From NCBI GenBank assembly GCA_002781365.1, contig PETN01000020.1, forward strand, positions 62,001-126,000: DNA of 64,000 bases, read 5' to 3'. Positions 60,158 through 64,000 of the stretch are shown here, piece by piece. Origin of the DNA: Sulfurimonas sp. CG01_land_8_20_14_3_00_36_23 (GTDB lineage: Bacteria > Campylobacterota > Campylobacteria > Campylobacterales > Sulfurimonadaceae). The translations under genes and the position numbers were made by a program. The notes below the pieces were generated by a model. It did not search any database. It was not told the DNA's origin and saw nothing but the letters and a program-made list of their open reading frames with translations. Numbering within the stretch: position 1 is the first letter of the stretch; each line of letters begins with the position of its first letter.

Positions 60158-61525
60158 TTGAGAAAAAAAAATAGTAAATCATTATTCGGGTTTTTGTTCT
60201 TCTTTGGAGTCTTGATAGGCGGCGCACTTTATCTTTATAATTCACTTTTATTTGAGAGAGAAGCTCCTGTAATCACACTTCAAAGTAATGGTTTTTGGAA
60301 CTTTAAAGAACCTCTAAAAATTAATATAAGTGATATAAGCGGTATCAAATCTTACAAGGTTATTTTAAAGAGTAAAGATGATGATAGACCTCTAAAATAT
60401 GAACAATTTATAAATCCATTGGATTCAGTCACAATTGATGTTGAACCAATACGAAGTGCATACACGATGAAAGATGATAGTGTAAAAATCATTATTGAAG
60501 CTGTGGATGCAAGTAAGTGGAACTTTTTAAAAGGAAATAGTGTATCCAAAGAGTTTGAACTTAAAATAGATAAACAAAGACCACAAGTAAGCGCGCTTGG
60601 ACACTCCTACAAGATAACAAAAGGTGGTTCAGCACTCGTTATATTTAAAGCAGAAGATGATAATTTAAAAGATGTTTATATTGATACAAACTTTGGTAAG
60701 CAGTTCAAAGTACAGCCCTTTTATAAAAAAGGGTATTACATCTGTCTCTTGGCATGGCCAGTTACAGTAAGTAGTTTCAAAGCGACCATTATCGCAAATG
60801 ATATGGCTGGAAATGTAACTAAGAGCTATGTGCAGCTCTATCTAAAAGAAAAAAGCTATAACATTTCAAAAATTAAGCTGAGTGACAAATTTTTAAAAGG
60901 TAAAATTGCTGAACTTGCCGCTGAGTTTGAAGAGACACAAGGGATAGAAAACTCTCTCGAGCAGTTTAAAATTATCAATGAAGATGTAAGAGCAAAAAAT
61001 GAAGCTTTGATTCATGATGTGACATCAAAACTATCCTCTAACATGATAAGTGATTTTGTAGTCAATAAAATGTATCCTCTTAAAAACGCACAAGTCGTCG
61101 CAAATTTTGGAGATCATAGAAAGTATTACTATAATGGAAATTATGTGAGTGAGTCCTATCACTTAGGCTTAGATTTAGCAAGTAATGCTATGGCAGAAAT
61201 AAAACCGCAAAATGGTGGAACTGTAGTTTACTCAAACTTCAATGGTCTCTATGGTAATATGCCACTTATTGATCATGGTCTTGGACTCTATACTCTTTAT
61301 GGACACTGTTCAAGTGTGCATATTAATTCTGGTGAGAGTATACCTACAGATTTTCATGTAGCAAACACAGGTAAAAGTGGCTATGCTATGGGTGACCATT
61401 TACATTTTGGTGTTTTAGTTCAGGGTATAGAAGTTCGTCCTGCTGAGTGGATGGATAAGACATGGATGAAGTTAAATATAACAAACGTTATCAAAAATGC
61501 CAAAGAAATTATAGACCGAAGCTGA
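60158..61525 (+). CDS. M23-family metallopeptidase, membrane anchored
   Basis: '[25 protein letters not shown]', '[19 protein letters not shown]', '[22 protein letters not shown]'. Confidence 0.9.
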   Translation: MRKKNSKSLFGFLFFFGVLIGGALYLYNSLLFEREAPVITLQSNGFWNFKEPLKINISDISGIKSYKVILKSKDDDRPLKYEQFINPLDSVTIDVEPIRSAYTMKDDSVKIIIEAVDASKWNFLKGNSVSKEFELKIDKQRPQVSALGHSYKITKGGSALVIFKAEDDNLKDVYIDTNFGKQFKVQPFYKKGYYICLLAWPVTVSSFKATIIANDMAGNVTKSYVQLYLKEKSYNISKIKLSDKFLKGKIAELAAEFEETQGIENSLEQFKIINEDVRAKNEALIHDVTSKLSSNMISDFVVNKMYPLKNAQVVANFGDHRKYYYNGNYVSESYHLGLDLASNAMAEIKPQNGGTVVYSNFNGLYGNMPLIDHGLGLYTLYGHCSSVHINSGESIPTDFHVANTGKSGYAMGDHLHFGVLVQGIEVRPAEWMDKTWMKLNITNVIKNAKEIIDRS

Positions 61526-61535
61526 GGGATTAAAG

Positions 61536-62420
61536 ATGTATCAAACAACTATAAAAAAATCTGTTGAATTAGTCGGAATTGGTCTGCATAAGGGTTCTCC
61601 TGTTAGACTTAAACTTGAGCCCTTGGATGCGAATAGTGGAATTGTCTTTTATCGTAGTGATGTTGATGTTTCTATTCCCTTAATTCCAAGCAATGTAGTA
61701 GATACAAAAATGGCAACAGTTATAGGCAAAGAGGGGTATGTGATTTCAACAATTGAGCATCTTCTCTCTGCAATTTACGCGTATGGAATTGATAATTTAA
61801 GAGTAATCGTAAATGCAGATGAGATACCTGTAATGGATGGAAGTAGTGCAAGTTTTTGTATGCTTTTGGATGAAGCTGGAGTTATTGAACAGGATGCACC
61901 TAAAAGAATCATGCGAATAAAAAAAGAGATTATTGTTCAAGAGGGAGAAAAGTATGTGAAACTCTCTCCTTCTCCTGATTTAAAATATGACTTTACTATT
62001 AAATTTCCACACCCTGTTATCAGTAAGCAAGAGTATGTTCTAGAGTTTACAAAAGAGAGCTATAAAAATGAGATAGCAAGAGCGAGAACTTTTGGTTTTT
62101 TACATGAAGTTCAGTACCTTCGTTCCAAAGGGTTGGCACTTGGAGGCTCTTTGGAAAATGCAATCGTTTTGGATGAAAAAAAAATCTTAAACCCTGAAGG
62201 ATTAAGGTTTCCAGATGAGTTTGTAAGACATAAAATACTCGATGCTATAGGAGATATGTCTTTAATTGGAATGAACTTTATTGGAAATTATGAAGCGATG
62301 GCAGGAAGTCATGATCTCAATCACAAATTGACTCTAGAACTTTTAAAAGATGCTGAAAATTATGAAGTGATAGAGCTTGTGGGTGAAAAAGCAAAAGAGT
62401 TAGAAAAAGCATATGCCTAA
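61536..62420 (+). CDS. lpxC: UDP-3-O-acyl-N-acetylglucosamine deacetylase
   Basis: '[15 protein letters not shown]', '[17 protein letters not shown]', '[13 protein letters not shown]', 'GSHDLNHKL'. Confidence 0.96.
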   Translation: MYQTTIKKSVELVGIGLHKGSPVRLKLEPLDANSGIVFYRSDVDVSIPLIPSNVVDTKMATVIGKEGYVISTIEHLLSAIYAYGIDNLRVIVNADEIPVMDGSSASFCMLLDEAGVIEQDAPKRIMRIKKEIIVQEGEKYVKLSPSPDLKYDFTIKFPHPVISKQEYVLEFTKESYKNEIARARTFGFLHEVQYLRSKGLALGGSLENAIVLDEKKILNPEGLRFPDEFVRHKILDAIGDMSLIGMNFIGNYEAMAGSHDLNHKLTLELLKDAENYEVIELVGEKAKELEKAYA

Positions 62421-62874
62421 AAAGGTAGATATACTTCTTATTGCTCTCTCATCTCCTATCCTTATAGGGGTATATGAGAACAGGCAATTAATTGACTCAA
62501 TTGAGAGCAAAGAGAAAAGTTCAGATGTCTTACCTCTACTTTTTGATGAACTCTTAAAAAAATATGAGGTACAAAATCTTTTTTATGCAAATGGCCCTGG
62601 AAGTTTTATGGCTATAAAAATTGCTTATATATTTTTGAAATCCATCAGTATCTTAAAAAATATACCACTCTTTGCTAGAGATGCATTTTATTTTAATAAT
62701 AATCAACCTATAAAAGCGATTGGAAAGCTATATTTTGTTAAGATTTCCTCAGAAATAAAAACTCAGAAGTTAGAAACAGTACCAGAGATGACTTTCTCTC
62801 TTGTAGATGTACTCAAATATAACGAGTTTAGCAAAATAGCGACACCACTTTATGAAATAGGTGCTGTTGGATAA
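62413..62874 (+). CDS. TsaB-like protein, short and divergent
   Basis: '[13 protein letters not shown]...[23 protein letters not shown]' matches the TsaB GPGSFTGLR region; 153 aa only. Confidence 0.6.
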   Translation: MPKKVDILLIALSSPILIGVYENRQLIDSIESKEKSSDVLPLLFDELLKKYEVQNLFYANGPGSFMAIKIAYIFLKSISILKNIPLFARDAFYFNNNQPIKAIGKLYFVKISSEIKTQKLETVPEMTFSLVDVLKYNEFSKIATPLYEIGAVG

Positions 62875-62890
62875 AAGGGCAGTAATAAGC

Positions 62891-63772
62891 ATGATAATAA
62901 GTGTTCCAGCAACGAGTGCAAATCTTGGACCAGGATTTGACTCTTTAGGTTTGGCAGTGGATTTACGAAATAGAGTTGAATTTCACGCATCAAAGTTTTT
63001 TAGTGTTTCCATCAAGGGTGAAGGTGAAAATAACCCTAGATTAAAAGGAAATAATCTTTTCGTAAGTATCTTCAATGAGCATTACACACGCTTAACCGAT
63101 AAAAAACAAAATTTTAAATTTACATTTTATAATCAAATTCCAATGTCAAGAGGATTAGGTAGCTCCTCCGCTGTAATAGTAAGTGCAATTGCAAGTGCGC
63201 ATGAAGCCGCTGGTATTAGAGTCTCTAAAAGAAGAATTTTAAACCATGCGCTTCATTATGAGTCACATCCAGATAATATTACTCCCGCAGTTATGGGTGG
63301 CTTTAATGCGGCAACAGTTGAGAAAAATAAAGTTTTTTCTCAGCAAAAACATATGCCAAACTACCTTAAAGCAGTTGTTGTAATACCAAATAAGCCCATA
63401 AACACGTCCAAAGCCAGAACACTTTTACCAAAATCATACTCTAAAGAGAATGCAATCTATAACCTTTCTCATACGGCATTAACAGTTGCTGCATTTTTTA
63501 ATGAAGATTGGGAGATGCTAAGATTAGCAACTGGAGATAGGTTTCATCAAAAGGCAAGAATGAAAGTTTTGCCAGAACTCTTTAGTGTGCAAAAAGTCGC
63601 CTATGAAAGTGGTGCACTAATGAGTACACTCTCTGGAAGCGGTTCCACTTTCTTTAGTATGGCGTATGATGATGATGCTAGTTTAATGGCAAGTAAATTT
63701 ACTCAAAAATTTCCTGAGTTTACTGTTAAGATTCTAGACTTTGATAATGATGGTTTAATAATAGAGCGATAA
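62891..63772 (+). CDS. thrB: Homoserine kinase
   Basis: '[23 protein letters not shown]', '[17 protein letters not shown]', '[11 protein letters not shown]'. Confidence 0.95.
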   Translation: MIISVPATSANLGPGFDSLGLAVDLRNRVEFHASKFFSVSIKGEGENNPRLKGNNLFVSIFNEHYTRLTDKKQNFKFTFYNQIPMSRGLGSSSAVIVSAIASAHEAAGIRVSKRRILNHALHYESHPDNITPAVMGGFNAATVEKNKVFSQQKHMPNYLKAVVVIPNKPINTSKARTLLPKSYSKENAIYNLSHTALTVAAFFNEDWEMLRLATGDRFHQKARMKVLPELFSVQKVAYESGALMSTLSGSGSTFFSMAYDDDASLMASKFTQKFPEFTVKILDFDNDGLIIER

Positions 63773-63803
63773 ACTCTATTAAATAAAGTAAGATTAAGAT
63801 ATA

Positions 63804-64000
63804 ATGGCGAAAAAATTTCATCAACCTGTTAGAATGTGCATCTCTTGTAGAGAAAGAGATTCTCAAGATAAGCTACAAAGGCTTCAATGTGTTGAAGGTA
63901 CTTTGGAAACTTATAACGGGATAGGGAGAAGTTTTTATGTCTGTGCAAATTGCCTTTTAGAAGATAAGAAGATTTTAAAAGCACTGATGAGACAGTGCCG
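63804..64000 (+). CDS. YlxR-family protein (partial, runs off window)
   Basis: 'QPVRMCISCRERDSQDKLQRL...GRSFYVCANC'. Confidence 0.85.
   Translation, partial: MAKKFHQPVRMCISCRERDSQDKLQRLQCVEGTLETYNGIGRSFYVCANCLLEDKKILKALMRQC

Overview
The window is an AT-rich bacterial chromosome segment with Campylobacterota (Sulfurimonas-like) gene content. It is mostly housekeeping: pfkA, purH, a cbpA-type dnaJ plus hspR, murA, a flagellar cluster (rsmD-flgI-flgJ-flgM-flgN-flgK), hemE, asd, an NtrC/FlgR-type regulator, gyrA, glnB/K, tRNA-Asn/Glu/Lys, two Bat/VWA operons, tyrA, bamA, ppx, an ArsRS-type two-component system, folB, plsY, an Amt-GGDEF fusion, nadA-nadC, flhB, an M23 peptidase, lpxC, a tsaB-like gene, thrB and a partial ylxR. 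The most striking unexplained signal is a dispersed, non-tandem short motif with consensus TTTGGCATGTGGAAW. By hand count its core GCATGTGG/CCACATGC occurs 27 times on both strands, where roughly one is expected by base composition. The 12-mer TTGGCATGTGGA occurs 15 times. It is found between genes, often as inverted pairs just after a gene end, and also inside genes, where it is repeatedly read as the peptides L-A-C-G or [I/V/N]-P-H-A. This resembles the DNA-uptake-sequence systems of Neisseriaceae and Pasteurellaceae and is proposed here as a candidate uptake-sequence-like or other genome-wide signal. Other points of note are the duplicated Bat operon with a dual-coding gene overlap kept in both copies, a frameshifted PAS-GGDEF-EAL gene, and the Amt-GGDEF fusion.
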